Both the position numbers and the translations under genes were made by a program. From Christensenella hongkongensis (GTDB lineage Bacteria; Bacillota; Clostridia; Christensenellales; Christensenellaceae), in the NCBI RefSeq assembly GCF_000981035.1, contig NZ_LAYJ01000029.1, forward strand, positions 1 to 57,599: a stretch of 57,599 bases of DNA. Reading direction: 5' to 3'. Numbering within the stretch: position 1 is the stretch's first letter; every line of letters starts with the position of its first letter. The notes under the pieces were generated by a model. That model saw only the letters and a program-made list of their open reading frames with translations. It did no database searches and was not told the origin of the DNA. Below are positions 8,809 to 17,118 of this stretch, in pieces.

Positions 8809-9317
8809 ATCGCGCTCCTCAAAGCAAATTTTTTACGCATCATAAGCATCGGATGATAAAGCACAATAGCAAGCGCCGCACCACACCCAGCCTGTATCAG
8901 GTTTGGGACCAGCGTCAGTATCGCGCCGCCAATACCCATCAGCAGAGTCTCATAGCCAAAATATCCAAACGCCATTACAAGCGCCGCAACGACGCACGCA
9001 ATAATATACTGTTTCACCGAGTTGCTCTTTTTGGTCATCGCCCCCACAATAAGCGCCATACAGGCTTTGATCACAATGGTGGCCGGAACGTAAATCTGCG
9101 AGCCCACCGTAAGATCCGCAAGCCCGCTTCCAATGCCTGCGGCAATCGCAGCATACGGCCCTCCAAGAATAAACGCGGAGCAGTAAACGATCACATCCCC
9201 CAAATTGAAGTAAGCTCCCCTGATGGCCGGTACGGGGATCACCAACACAATCGTCACCACATAGACGAGCGCCATAATAACTGCCGTTGTCGTAATTTTT
9301 CTTGTCTTTGTACTCAT
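8805..9317 (-). CDS. ECF transporter S component (substrate-binding membrane subunit)
   Basis: 170 residues, about six hydrophobic helices. TAVIMALVYVVTIVLVIPVPAIRGAYFNLGD is typical of energy-coupling-factor S components, which bind a vitamin or cofactor and share an EcfAAT energy module encoded elsewhere. The substrate is not clear; a plus-strand riboswitch was not seen. ATG at 9317 with GGAGAGGGAAAG just upstream; an in-frame TTG at 9335 is ignored. It sits between a GerMN lipoprotein and an MBL hydrolase. Confidence 0.85.
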   Translation of the reverse strand: MSTKTRKITTTAVIMALVYVVTIVLVIPVPAIRGAYFNLGDVIVYCSAFILGGPYAAIAAGIGSGLADLTVGSQIYVPATIVIKACMALIVGAMTKKSNSVKQYIIACVVAALVMAFGYFGYETLLMGIGGAILTLVPNLIQAGCGAALAIVLYHPMLMMRKKFALRSAI

Positions 9318-9365
9318 CTTTCCCTCTCCATGCAAAAGCCCTGGTCAAAAAGCCTGCAGGCCTTT

Positions 9366-10808
9366 CTATTCGTTGCTTACAATGATCCCAGGATTCCGAA
9401 GAAGCGGATCCAGCACATTGATGCTCCCACCGCCAAGACTTTCCACACGCTCACCGTCCAGCAGGAATTGCACGCGCTTAATTCCTTCGATATTGGTCAT
9501 CGTGTTAACGATAGAATAGATCATCATTACTTCCTCATCCCGGTTGATTCCCTTTATCTTTTCAGAAACCGAGCTTTTGAAATCCACAACCGCTATATCC
9601 CCGGCCAGATAGACCGTATTGACATCGTCCATGCTGATGCCCGATAAAAACGCAGGGCTGATTTCCTTTTTGTCCGTTACCACAGGCCCTTTCATAAGCT
9701 CTGCGAGCAGCTCGCGCGGATATCCTGCCGCGCTTTGCGATACCATACGTTCTACGCCGGTCAGCTTCGAATAGGCTGAATTGGGAAAATAAAGCTGGAT
9801 GCTGTTTCCAAGAAGGCTGTCCGCATCCTGTTCCGTATAAACCTTCTGCTCTGCCTGCCTCGGCTCGCCTCCCACATAAATTTCTACACCGTCAAGGTCC
9901 GGCATAAACCCGGTTATGGTTTTGGCAAGCGCTTTTGCCGCAAGGTCTTCTCCGTCTTTAAATTGCTCTGTGAGCGCCACAGGCGGTTTGCTGAAATCAA
10001 GCCGCGCAATCCGCCTGCCGTCTTCCGTCTGCTCAATGGAGGCTCCCAACAGCTCCATGAGGGATTTATCGATCACAGGAATATGCTGGTACGTATTTTC
10101 CGGCCCCCGCATCAACGCCGTTACCACAGACTCCAGCATTTCTTCAGGCGTATTTTCTTTGAACATAATAGAGCGCTCCTCCGGCACCAGATACTGCTCT
10201 GTGTTGTCAAGGAAATAAAGCGCCACGTTCATAGTCGGCGTTTCCGACCTTGCGTTCGACCTGTATTTGTTGATTTCCTCAGCAAGCCCGTTTTTCGTCT
10301 TTTGCAGAACGCCGACAGGCACTCCCTCAAGCCCTTGCTGCACGCCGTTCACAAACACGTTCACATAATCCACACCGGAATAATCCGCTATCGTCGCCGC
10401 GATCGCAATCTTCACCTTGGCAATCTGCACTTCATCTTTTTCTTCCGTCGTGCTTAAATATACATTCACAAGATCCGGCAATATTTCAATTCCATCATAT
10501 GCAAATCCTTCGGCAATAGGCTGCAGGTCCTCTCCCTGCGGCCCATTGATCAACTCCTCTATGATCCTGCGCTCAGCCCGCTCTCCCTGCTCCACAGAAA
10601 TACTGCGCGTTTCCGCCGCAAGCAGCTCCGCCTTGGATTTATCGACAAAATACAACACCGGATTGATGACGATGCTCGGTTCGAGCGCCACCTCCTGCTG
10701 CTTTTCCGTAATCTGATATGCCGTTGTTTGATTTGTATCCTCGCGCACAATGGAGCAGCCGCCAAGCAGCAGCACTCCTGCGAGCAGGAAGCACAATATT
10801 TTTTTCAT
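9366..10808 (-). CDS. lipoprotein with three GerMN-like domains
   Basis: 480 residues. Signal peptide with lipobox LLLGGC (Cys about 18), so anchored outside the membrane. Three similar units follow, each with a YF..... start, a VERR/IEELINGP-type helix and a VNVYL or VEIYVG strand (about residues 48-180, 190-315 and 330-465): GerMN repeats, known from the spore germination protein GerM and from actinobacterial LpqB. Starts 8 bases after a second GerMN lipoprotein, so they are paired. In MtrAB-LpqB systems the GerMN lipoprotein tunes the sensor kinase; the same role is inferred here because the kinase gene is two genes upstream. Confidence 0.85.
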   Translation of the reverse strand: MKKILCFLLAGVLLLGGCSIVREDTNQTTAYQITEKQQEVALEPSIVINPVLYFVDKSKAELLAAETRSISVEQGERAERRIIEELINGPQGEDLQPIAEGFAYDGIEILPDLVNVYLSTTEEKDEVQIAKVKIAIAATIADYSGVDYVNVFVNGVQQGLEGVPVGVLQKTKNGLAEEINKYRSNARSETPTMNVALYFLDNTEQYLVPEERSIMFKENTPEEMLESVVTALMRGPENTYQHIPVIDKSLMELLGASIEQTEDGRRIARLDFSKPPVALTEQFKDGEDLAAKALAKTITGFMPDLDGVEIYVGGEPRQAEQKVYTEQDADSLLGNSIQLYFPNSAYSKLTGVERMVSQSAAGYPRELLAELMKGPVVTDKKEISPAFLSGISMDDVNTVYLAGDIAVVDFKSSVSEKIKGINRDEEVMMIYSIVNTMTNIEGIKRVQFLLDGERVESLGGGSINVLDPLLRNPGIIVSNE

Positions 10809-10816
10809 ATTTTCCT

Positions 10817-11797
10817 CTATGACAAGAAATTCTTCTTAAACGCAGTATAGGTAATTTTCCATACGTCGTTTTCCAATACAAGCTTGACAGGCACGTTGGA
10901 AAGCGTCTTAGCGTCTCCATCCTTAAGCTTCACAGAGTAGCTCGCCATCACTACCTCCGTTACCCCGTCAGCGCTTTCCACTTCGTCTCCAATCGTAAAG
11001 TCTTCCCCGATGGTCAGCTTTGCCGTGTTGAGCTCACTCTTGAAATCGTCAAGAGAAGGCTTATCCTGCCCATACAGGTTTTTGTAGGCAATGTAATTGT
11101 AAAGCGTATCCCATGATTTTGTCTGGATGCACTCCATAATCTCGCGCAGCGTATTTTGACCGGTAAGCTCAAGCTCTCCATTGCGTTCGAACGCGTCGGA
11201 TGCGCCGGTTCCGTCAAACCCCGCCTCTTCCAGCGTAATCGGCCTGCCGGAACCCGAGCCGGAATCGTCTATCCTGATTTGCACGCGCGAATAATTCCCC
11301 TGCTCTATCAGCGTATTGACAATCGAAAAGACCGCGAGCTTTTTGCGCGTTTTTTCATACGTTTCATTTTCCTGTGCGGAGTTGTCTTCCGGCGGCTCCA
11401 AAAATTCCTTGCTCAGCGTCACAAACAGGAAATTGCTTTCCGATTGCACGCCCACCACCTTTGTATTCGGATTGATCACCGGCGTGAAGTCCGCGCGCGC
11501 CGCAGACGGGCCGCTGATCAGTTCCTTAACGATCGAGGTTTCCACGCTTTCGTTGATCGGCACGGAAAATACGCGCACTTCCCCAATGAGCAGCTCGTCC
11601 TGCATATATCCAAAGTAAAGGCGCGCCGTGCTTTTGTCCTGGCTGACGCCCTCCGGCAATGGATTGATCTGCACAGTAGAATCCTGAGACGCCGATGCAG
11701 ACGCTTCAGGCGTTTTTCCTGAGCAGCCAAAAAGGCCAAAGCACAGGATGCCGCACAGCATCAGGCAAAGCAGCCCTTTCCAACCGTATTTTTTCAT
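10817..11797 (-). CDS. GerMN-domain lipoprotein
   Basis: 326 residues. Signal peptide and lipobox LFGC (Cys about 25), a Ser/Ala-rich linker, one GerMN domain (about 55-180, with TARLYFGYMQDELLIGEVR and VKELISGP), then a C-terminal domain of about 120 residues (TLREIMECIQTKSWDTLYNYIAY...VWKITYTAF) that looks like an NTF2-like or DUF4878-type fold. Its ATG overlaps the kinase stop by 4 bases, and GGAGG lies inside the kinase end, so translation is coupled. Likely an extracytoplasmic partner of the kinase. Confidence 0.85.
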   Translation of the reverse strand: MKKYGWKGLLCLMLCGILCFGLFGCSGKTPEASASASQDSTVQINPLPEGVSQDKSTARLYFGYMQDELLIGEVRVFSVPINESVETSIVKELISGPSAARADFTPVINPNTKVVGVQSESNFLFVTLSKEFLEPPEDNSAQENETYEKTRKKLAVFSIVNTLIEQGNYSRVQIRIDDSGSGSGRPITLEEAGFDGTGASDAFERNGELELTGQNTLREIMECIQTKSWDTLYNYIAYKNLYGQDKPSLDDFKSELNTAKLTIGEDFTIGDEVESADGVTEVVMASYSVKLKDGDAKTLSNVPVKLVLENDVWKITYTAFKKNFLS

Positions 11798-13242
11798 AAG
11801 CTATCCTCCGTATTCTGCACAACCGGCACCGCCAGTATAAAGGTAGAACCGCGGCCTTCCTCGCTTTGGACCTCTACCCTTCCTCCGTGCATCAGCGCAA
11901 TTCTCCTGACAATATGCAGCCCAAGGCCCGTACCGCCCGTTTCGCGCGAGCGTGCCTTGTCTACCCTGTAAAAACGTTCAAAAATATGCTCCAGATGCTC
12001 TTCGCTCATGCCCACGCCATCGTCTTCGATGATGAAATACGCTTCGTTTCCATGACGTTTGGTGGTCACTTTCACGTGCCCGCCGTCGCCCGTATATTTG
12101 ATTGCATTTTCGATCAGGTTGTTGAGCGCCTGACGCATTTTGAGCGGATCGCACTCGATTTCGAAATCATCTGCATAATCCGTCCTCAGCGTGATATGGC
12201 GCTCCTTTGCAATCGGCATCAATGCGTCCACGCATTTTTTCACCAGTGCCGAAACCATTATTTTATCCACATTGATCATCACGATATCGCTGTCCATTTT
12301 GGAGAGCAGCAGAAGGTCTGTGATGAGCCTGTTCATGCGGTCTATCTCGCCGTTGATATCCGACAAAAACTCCTTGTAAACCTCCTCGGGAACGTTATCC
12401 TGGTACAGCATAGACTCTACGAGTATTTTCATGGACGCAAGCGGCGTTTTCAGCTCATGCGACGCATCGGACACAAACTCGCTCCTCTGCTGGTCCATAT
12501 TTTGTATTTTGCCGCACATCATGTCAAAGGTCTGCGCCATTTCTGAAATCTCGCTCTTACCTTTGATATTAGCGCGCTGCGACAGATCGCCGTTTGATAT
12601 TTTGATGGCTACGTCCGTCAGTTTTTTAATCGGCTTCGTAATAAGCCCTGACGACAGGATACTCGAGGCAATAATAACGCCGCACGCAAACAGGAAAATC
12701 CAGAACGTACTTAGCTGCAACCCGTTGGTCGCGTCCACCACGTCCTGAATACTCGTAGCATACAGAACCGTCCCTATTATTTTTCCATTATTGATGATTG
12801 CCGATGTGCAGTAAGCCGCCCAATAGTCCCCGCTTTGCGAGGGCGTTTTATGAAACCCGTAGGACGACGAGTTCTGCCCGTACAGGATATCGTTTACCTC
12901 GCGCAGGGAAAGCTTGACGCCATTAAGCTGCGAATAACTGTCCGCCTCCACAATGCCGGATTCATTCAGGATAAAAATCTGTCCGCCCGATTCCGTGCCG
13001 TTCCTTTTGATGATTTCATACATGGAATTGGCGTCGGAATCCGAAAGATACGGCGCTACCTGCACCGCGGTATTGTTTGCAACGGTTTTTAAATTGTTGA
13101 TACGCTGAGTGACCAGGTAATTTTCCACGAGGGAAGAAACCGCCACAGACACAATGCTGAACACGATTGCAATGATCACCAGATATATAACGGCAAGCTG
13201 CCACCTGATTGAATAAAGCAGCCTGTTTGATCGTGAAGTAAT
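11794..13242 (-). CDS. WalK/PhoR-like membrane sensor histidine kinase
   Basis: Membrane kinase: N-terminal helix, extracytoplasmic sensor (about 50-180), second helix, HAMP (ITKPIKKLTDVAIKISNGDL), phospho-acceptor in DASHELKTPLASM, N box NLIENAIKYTG, G boxes DDGVGM and GTGLGLHIV. The usual start would be the GTG at 13179, but this cuts into the first membrane helix. The frame stays open for 21 more codons, encoding a normal N-terminus (RLLYSIRWQLAVIYL), back to a TAG. The only start-like codon with a ribosome site (GGAAGAGGGG, 8 bases) is an ATT at 13242. I therefore give 482 residues from ATT; the start is uncertain. Its likely regulator lies at 15369-16055. Confidence 0.88.
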   Translation of the reverse strand: MTSRSNRLLYSIRWQLAVIYLVIIAIVFSIVSVAVSSLVENYLVTQRINNLKTVANNTAVQVAPYLSDSDANSMYEIIKRNGTESGGQIFILNESGIVEADSYSQLNGVKLSLREVNDILYGQNSSSYGFHKTPSQSGDYWAAYCTSAIINNGKIIGTVLYATSIQDVVDATNGLQLSTFWIFLFACGVIIASSILSSGLITKPIKKLTDVAIKISNGDLSQRANIKGKSEISEMAQTFDMMCGKIQNMDQQRSEFVSDASHELKTPLASMKILVESMLYQDNVPEEVYKEFLSDINGEIDRMNRLITDLLLLSKMDSDIVMINVDKIMVSALVKKCVDALMPIAKERHITLRTDYADDFEIECDPLKMRQALNNLIENAIKYTGDGGHVKVTTKRHGNEAYFIIEDDGVGMSEEHLEHIFERFYRVDKARSRETGGTGLGLHIVRRIALMHGGRVEVQSEEGRGSTFILAVPVVQNTEDSL

Positions 13243-13252
13243 AGCCTACACC
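13226..13252 (-). pseudogene. possible remnant of a response-regulator 3' end
   Basis: In the frame overlapping the kinase N-terminus this stretch encodes GVGYYFTIK. The response regulator at 15369-16055 ends GVGYYFTNK then stop. The DNA around both places matches at 31 of 40 bases, with a 13-base identical core. The usual TAG is CAG here. It reads as a scar of an earlier regulator-kinase junction. Confidence 0.4.
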
Positions 13253-13306
13253 CCTCTTCCGGCTCCCGCTGTTTCTTTCAAAAGCAGCATACATAAGCTA
13301 CTTTTC

Positions 13307-13335
13307 AGTATACCCTGATATCGGTAAAAACTCAA
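13307..13335 (-). promoter_or_regulatory. promoter of the kinase-GerMN-ECF-MBL operon
   Basis: Minus strand TTGAGT, 17-bp spacer, TATACT. It gives the kinase its own promoter, with a leader of about 60 bases before the GGAAGAGGGG ribosome site. Confidence 0.6.
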
Positions 13336-13365
13336 TAACGGAGTTCCTTTCTTTCATCCGGCGAA

Positions 13366-13401
13366 AAAGAAAAAAGGCTTGACCGGATCAGCCAAGCCTT
13401 T
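13366..13401 (-). terminator. terminator of the SDR gene
   Basis: Stem AAAGGCTTG (13373-13381) with CAAGCCTTT (13393-13401), A run on the left giving a U run on the minus strand. Confidence 0.75.
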
Positions 13402-13418
13402 CATACTATCCGTGTTGG

Positions 13419-14204
13419 TCAGACGATCGAAAAACCGCCGTCGACAAAAATCGTTTGCCCGGTTACGTAGCTCGACGCATCCGACGAAAGATAAAGTATC
13501 GTTCCGTTCAGTTCCCGCGCCTGTGCCGGGCGGCCAGCAGGATCGAGCATATCATAAAGATTCATGAACTGCTCGTTCGCAAACAACGTATCCTGCGTCA
13601 TTTCCGTGGGAAACAGGCCGGGGCCAATCGCGTTAACTGTAATTCCATCCTGCATATAGGATGCGGCAAGCCCTTTTGTAAGTCCGAGTACGCCCGCCTT
13701 GGACGCATTATATACATGTCTTACAAGCTGTGGTGCTTTATCCGCCACGATTGCATTAATCGATGCGATATTAACGATTTTCCCATATTTTTTCTCACGC
13801 ATATGCGGGATGACATATTTTGTCGTCAGGTATATGCCCTTCAGGTTTGTATTCATCGCCTTATCCCATTCTTCAGCCGAAAGGGTTTCCACGCTTCCCG
13901 GAATTGCGATTCCCGCGGCATTAAGCAGTATTTCGACGCTGCCAAATTGCTCCAATGCTTTTCCCATGGCTTCTTTTACATCTTTTTCATTCGATACGTC
14001 GCATTCCAGCGCAAGGGCGTCGCCCTCCGTCTCTTCACGAATCCTTTTTGCCGTTTCTTCCAATTTTTCCTTGCGCCGCGCAAGCAGCACAACGTTTGCG
14101 CCCTCTTCCGCGTAGCACATACATGCGTATTTTCCCAGCCCGGAGCTCGCGCCCGTTACCACCGCCGTCTTTCCCTTGATTTGAAACAAATCCAAACATC
14201 CCAT
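13419..14204 (-). CDS. SDR-family oxidoreductase (gluconate 5-dehydrogenase-like)
   Basis: 261 residues, classical short-chain dehydrogenase. TGASSGLG cofactor loop (about 18-25), NAAG, catalytic Ser in NIASINA and Tyr/Lys in YNASK, and the C-terminal YVTGQTIFVDGGF. Cytosolic NAD(P)-dependent oxidation or reduction of a carbonyl or sugar acid; the substrate is not known. AGGAGG precedes the ATG. It lies between the sensor kinase and its likely response regulator, with its own terminator, so it seems to be an insertion in that locus. Confidence 0.88.
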   Translation of the reverse strand: MGCLDLFQIKGKTAVVTGASSGLGKYACMCYAEEGANVVLLARRKEKLEETAKRIREETEGDALALECDVSNEKDVKEAMGKALEQFGSVEILLNAAGIAIPGSVETLSAEEWDKAMNTNLKGIYLTTKYVIPHMREKKYGKIVNIASINAIVADKAPQLVRHVYNASKAGVLGLTKGLAASYMQDGITVNAIGPGLFPTEMTQDTLFANEQFMNLYDMLDPAGRPAQARELNGTILYLSSDASSYVTGQTIFVDGGFSIV

Positions 14205-14346
14205 AGCTTATTGCCTCCTGATTATTCAAATATATTACAACTCTAGTAACCTTGGCATTTTGTCTCTAAACCTTTTTCTCTGTTTGCCACAGAAGAGGCA
14301 GGTTTAAAAAACGATATATGAGACGAATAAAAAGCGAGGTACCATG

Positions 14347-15288
14347 ATGAAAGCAATGAGAATCAGCGAATTCAACAAAAATGCAAAATTACAGATGGGG
14401 GATGTGCAAATCCCGGAGGTGCGCTCTCTGGATGTGCTCGCGGAAATCCATGCGGCAAGCGTCAATCCCCTTGACATTAAGATACGAAACGGCCTTCGCG
14501 CGGGGTATCCCCTCCCTCTCACAATGGGCAGTGATTTTGCGGGTATCGTCGTAAAGACCGGCGATGGTGAAACCAAATTCAAAACCGGAGACAGGGTGTA
14601 CGGGAGGCCGAATCAAAAAAGGATTGGAACGTTCGCGGAATATATCGCGGCAGATCAAAACGATATTGCCCTTATCCCTGAAAACCTCAGCCTGGAACAA
14701 GCGGCGGCGGTTCCCCTTGTGGGCCTCACATCCTATCAGATGCTGACAGAAGTACTGCAAATAAAGCCGGGACAAAAACTGTTGATCCATGCGGGTTCCG
14801 GTGGAATCGGTTCGTTTGCGATCCAGCTCGCAAAGGCCTTGGGCGCATTTGTCGCAACAACGACCAGCACGCCGAACGTAGAATGGGTAAAAGCCTTGGG
14901 CGCGGATATAGTAATTGATTACAGGCAACAGAAATTCGAAGAAGAATTACGGGATTACAACGCCGTATTCGATACGCTTGGCGGACAAAGCCTGATCGAT
15001 TCCTTCCAGGTCGTTCAAAAAGGAGGAAAAATCGGTTCGTTGATCGGCCTTTCGGGCGACGGTGCGGAACAAAGGCTCAAAGAGTTACAGTCTGAAACCG
15101 GAGTCAGCTATCAATATTACTATATGCGGCCTGACGGCAAACAGCTTTCCAGAATCACGCAATACATCGAACAGGGGCAGATAAAGCCGGTTATCGACCG
15201 CATCTTCCCCTTTGAGGAGGCGCAACAGGCAATCGAATATTCCGAATCCGGGCACGCAAAGGGAAAAATTATACTGAAAATAAAATAG
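14347..15288 (+). CDS. zinc-independent quinone oxidoreductase-like MDR protein
   Basis: 313 residues, medium-chain dehydrogenase/reductase fold: GroES-like N-terminal half (SVNPLDIKIRNG, MGSDFAGIV), Rossmann half with HAGSGGIGSFAIQLAKALGA and DTLGG. The zinc-binding residues of alcohol dehydrogenases are missing, as in NADPH-quinone reductases (QOR). The second ATG at 14347 is 6 bases past GAGGT; the first at 14344 is only 3. It is the only plus-strand gene between kinase and regulator and diverges from the SDR gene. Confidence 0.9.
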   Translation: MKAMRISEFNKNAKLQMGDVQIPEVRSLDVLAEIHAASVNPLDIKIRNGLRAGYPLPLTMGSDFAGIVVKTGDGETKFKTGDRVYGRPNQKRIGTFAEYIAADQNDIALIPENLSLEQAAAVPLVGLTSYQMLTEVLQIKPGQKLLIHAGSGGIGSFAIQLAKALGAFVATTTSTPNVEWVKALGADIVIDYRQQKFEEELRDYNAVFDTLGGQSLIDSFQVVQKGGKIGSLIGLSGDGAEQRLKELQSETGVSYQYYYMRPDGKQLSRITQYIEQGQIKPVIDRIFPFEEAQQAIEYSESGHAKGKIILKIK

Positions 15289-15368
15289 CATATGGCAATC
15301 ATATGAATGATAGCCATACGCTATTGAACCACGATACCGTCAAATCGACCTGTTTCCGGGCTTTCCGG

Positions 15369-16055
15369 CTATTTGTTCGTGAAGTAATACCCCACGCCCC
15401 ATTTGGTCAAAATATATTCCGGTTTTGCCGGGTTTTGCTCGATTTTTTCGCGCAAACGGCGGATATGCACGTCCACCGTACGCAAATCGCCCTGATGTTT
15501 CCATACGAGCTCCAGTAAGGTATTTCTGTCAAACACCTTTCCACGGTTTGTAATAAACAGGTTCAAAAGGTCAAATTCCTTTGCCGTCAGGTTAATATCC
15601 TCTCCTTTGATCTCCACGCTGCGGTTAATGAGGTTCACCTTCATGTCCTTCACTACAATCGTCTGTGTGTCGCCCACCTGCTTTTGCGCTCCCGCGCGAC
15701 GCAGGATCGTCTTGATCCGCGCCTTGAGCTCAAGCATATTAAAGGGCTTTGTCATATAATCATCCGCGCCAAATTCAAGCCCCATGATTTTATCCATATC
15801 TTCGCCCTTGGCGGTCAGCATTATGATCGGCACCTCGGACATACTGCGGATCTTCTGGCAGACTTCCATGCCGTCGATTTTGGGCAGCATCAGGTCAAGC
15901 AAAATGAGGTCGTGCTTATTGGGATCAAAAATCTCCAGCGCCTCTTCCCCGTCATACGCGACATCGATCGCATATCCTTCCTGCTGCTCCAGGTTAAAAC
16001 GCAGTCCTTTGACCAAAGTCGGTTCGTCATCAACGATCAGAATATTCTTCGCCAT
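15369..16055 (-). CDS. OmpR/PhoB-family response regulator (WalR/PhoP-like)
   Basis: 228 residues. Receiver domain with phospho-acceptor in LILLDLMLPKIDG, conserved MLTAKG and DDYMTKPF, then a winged-helix DNA-binding domain (NLTAKEFDLLNLFITNRGKVFDRNTLLELVW...RTVDVHIRRLREKIE), ending GVGYYFTNK. AAGGAG lies upstream of the ATG. No kinase follows directly; the WalK-like kinase at 11794-13242 is the probable partner, displaced by two oxidoreductase genes. Confidence 0.93.
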   Translation of the reverse strand: MAKNILIVDDEPTLVKGLRFNLEQQEGYAIDVAYDGEEALEIFDPNKHDLILLDLMLPKIDGMEVCQKIRSMSEVPIIMLTAKGEDMDKIMGLEFGADDYMTKPFNMLELKARIKTILRRAGAQKQVGDTQTIVVKDMKVNLINRSVEIKGEDINLTAKEFDLLNLFITNRGKVFDRNTLLELVWKHQGDLRTVDVHIRRLREKIEQNPAKPEYILTKWGVGYYFTNK

Positions 16056-16085
16056 ACGATTGCTCCTTCATTAGACATCATTTTA

Positions 16086-16115
16086 ATTATACCATACATA
16101 GCCGCATTTTTGTAA
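16086..16115 (-). promoter_or_regulatory. promoter of the response regulator
   Basis: Minus strand TTACAA, 18-bp spacer, TATAAT, about 30 bases upstream of the start codon. Confidence 0.6.
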
Positions 16116-16139
16116 CATCTTTTCGCCGGGAGATTCTTC

Positions 16140-16868
16140 TCAGGCAAACGGCTCTTTCCCGGGCCGGCGGATACAAATTTCATCCACCACGCCATTGGTG
16201 TTACGGTGCTCGAGCAGATACAGCACAAGGTCTGAAATATCTTCGGGCAGCGTAAGTCCGCTTGCGTCAAGGTCAGGCCTTGTTTCCTTCACCATTTCCG
16301 TATAGACTCCCCCGGGGGAAATCACATGAACGCGGATATTCTCGCTATTGAGTTCGTTTGCCATCGTCTTGGAAAGGCCGTAAAGCGCATGCTTGGAGGC
16401 AGTATAGGCCGCCTGGTATGGATAACCTTTGTGCGCCACAACCGAGCAGATATTCACAATCGTTCCGCATCCGGATTCCCTTAAGTACGCAAGCGCGTAT
16501 TTGCTCAACAAAAAAGGCGCGCGCACATTGGTCGCCATAATCGTATCAAAAAGGTCGGTTGGTATTTGCTCAAAAGGCATATTATGCGCAAGGCCTGCGT
16601 TGTTTACAACAAAGTCGATCCCGCCGAGCTGTTCTTTTGCAGCCTGTACTGCGCCCGCAATATATTCCTCTTCCAGAAGATCGCCCGGACATATGGCAAA
16701 CTTACCGTTCCCGCTGCCTTGTTCCGTGGTTTTTTTCAATTTTTCCTCGCTGCGTCCGCAAAGCATGACATGAACGCCCTGTCCTTCCAGCATCAACGCG
16801 ATGCTCCGGCCAATTCCGCCGCCCGCACCCGTCACAATCGCACGTTTTCCACGCAAATCCATTTTCAT
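16140..16868 (-). CDS. SDR-family oxidoreductase (FabG-like)
   Basis: 242 residues. TGAGGGIG cofactor loop, VVNNAGLAHN, Ser in NICSVVA, Tyr/Lys in YTASK, then SPGGVYTEM. Resembles 3-oxoacyl-ACP reductase-type SDRs, but stands alone rather than among fatty acid genes, so a specific substrate cannot be given. GAGG lies upstream of the ATG; a possible promoter TTGGAA, 16-bp spacer, TATATT lies near 16915-16945 on the minus strand. Confidence 0.86.
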   Translation of the reverse strand: MKMDLRGKRAIVTGAGGGIGRSIALMLEGQGVHVMLCGRSEEKLKKTTEQGSGNGKFAICPGDLLEEEYIAGAVQAAKEQLGGIDFVVNNAGLAHNMPFEQIPTDLFDTIMATNVRAPFLLSKYALAYLRESGCGTIVNICSVVAHKGYPYQAAYTASKHALYGLSKTMANELNSENIRVHVISPGGVYTEMVKETRPDLDASGLTLPEDISDLVLYLLEHRNTNGVVDEICIRRPGKEPFA

Positions 16869-17047
16869 CGGGATACCTCAACCCTCTTTCTTTTTGCTTA
16901 TTTTACCATCCTGAATATACAAAACGTTGCCATATTTCCAACGCTTTTGCATTGCACGCAAAACCTGTATGTATTATATTTTACCATAGTCTCCTGCTAA
17001 AGTCACCGGAACAATGGACGCATTTCCCCCCGCAATCCGTCACTTTT

Positions 17048-17077
17048 TTACAATCCTGCCGCATCTTGTAGTATAAT
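17048..17077 (+). promoter_or_regulatory. promoter of the DUF2225 gene
   Basis: TTACAA, 18-bp spacer, TATAAT (17072-17077), about 40 bases before the GTG start. Confidence 0.5.
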
Positions 17078-17118
17078 TAAAATATATATTATCAGGACAT
17101 CCAAAAGGGAGAATTATT

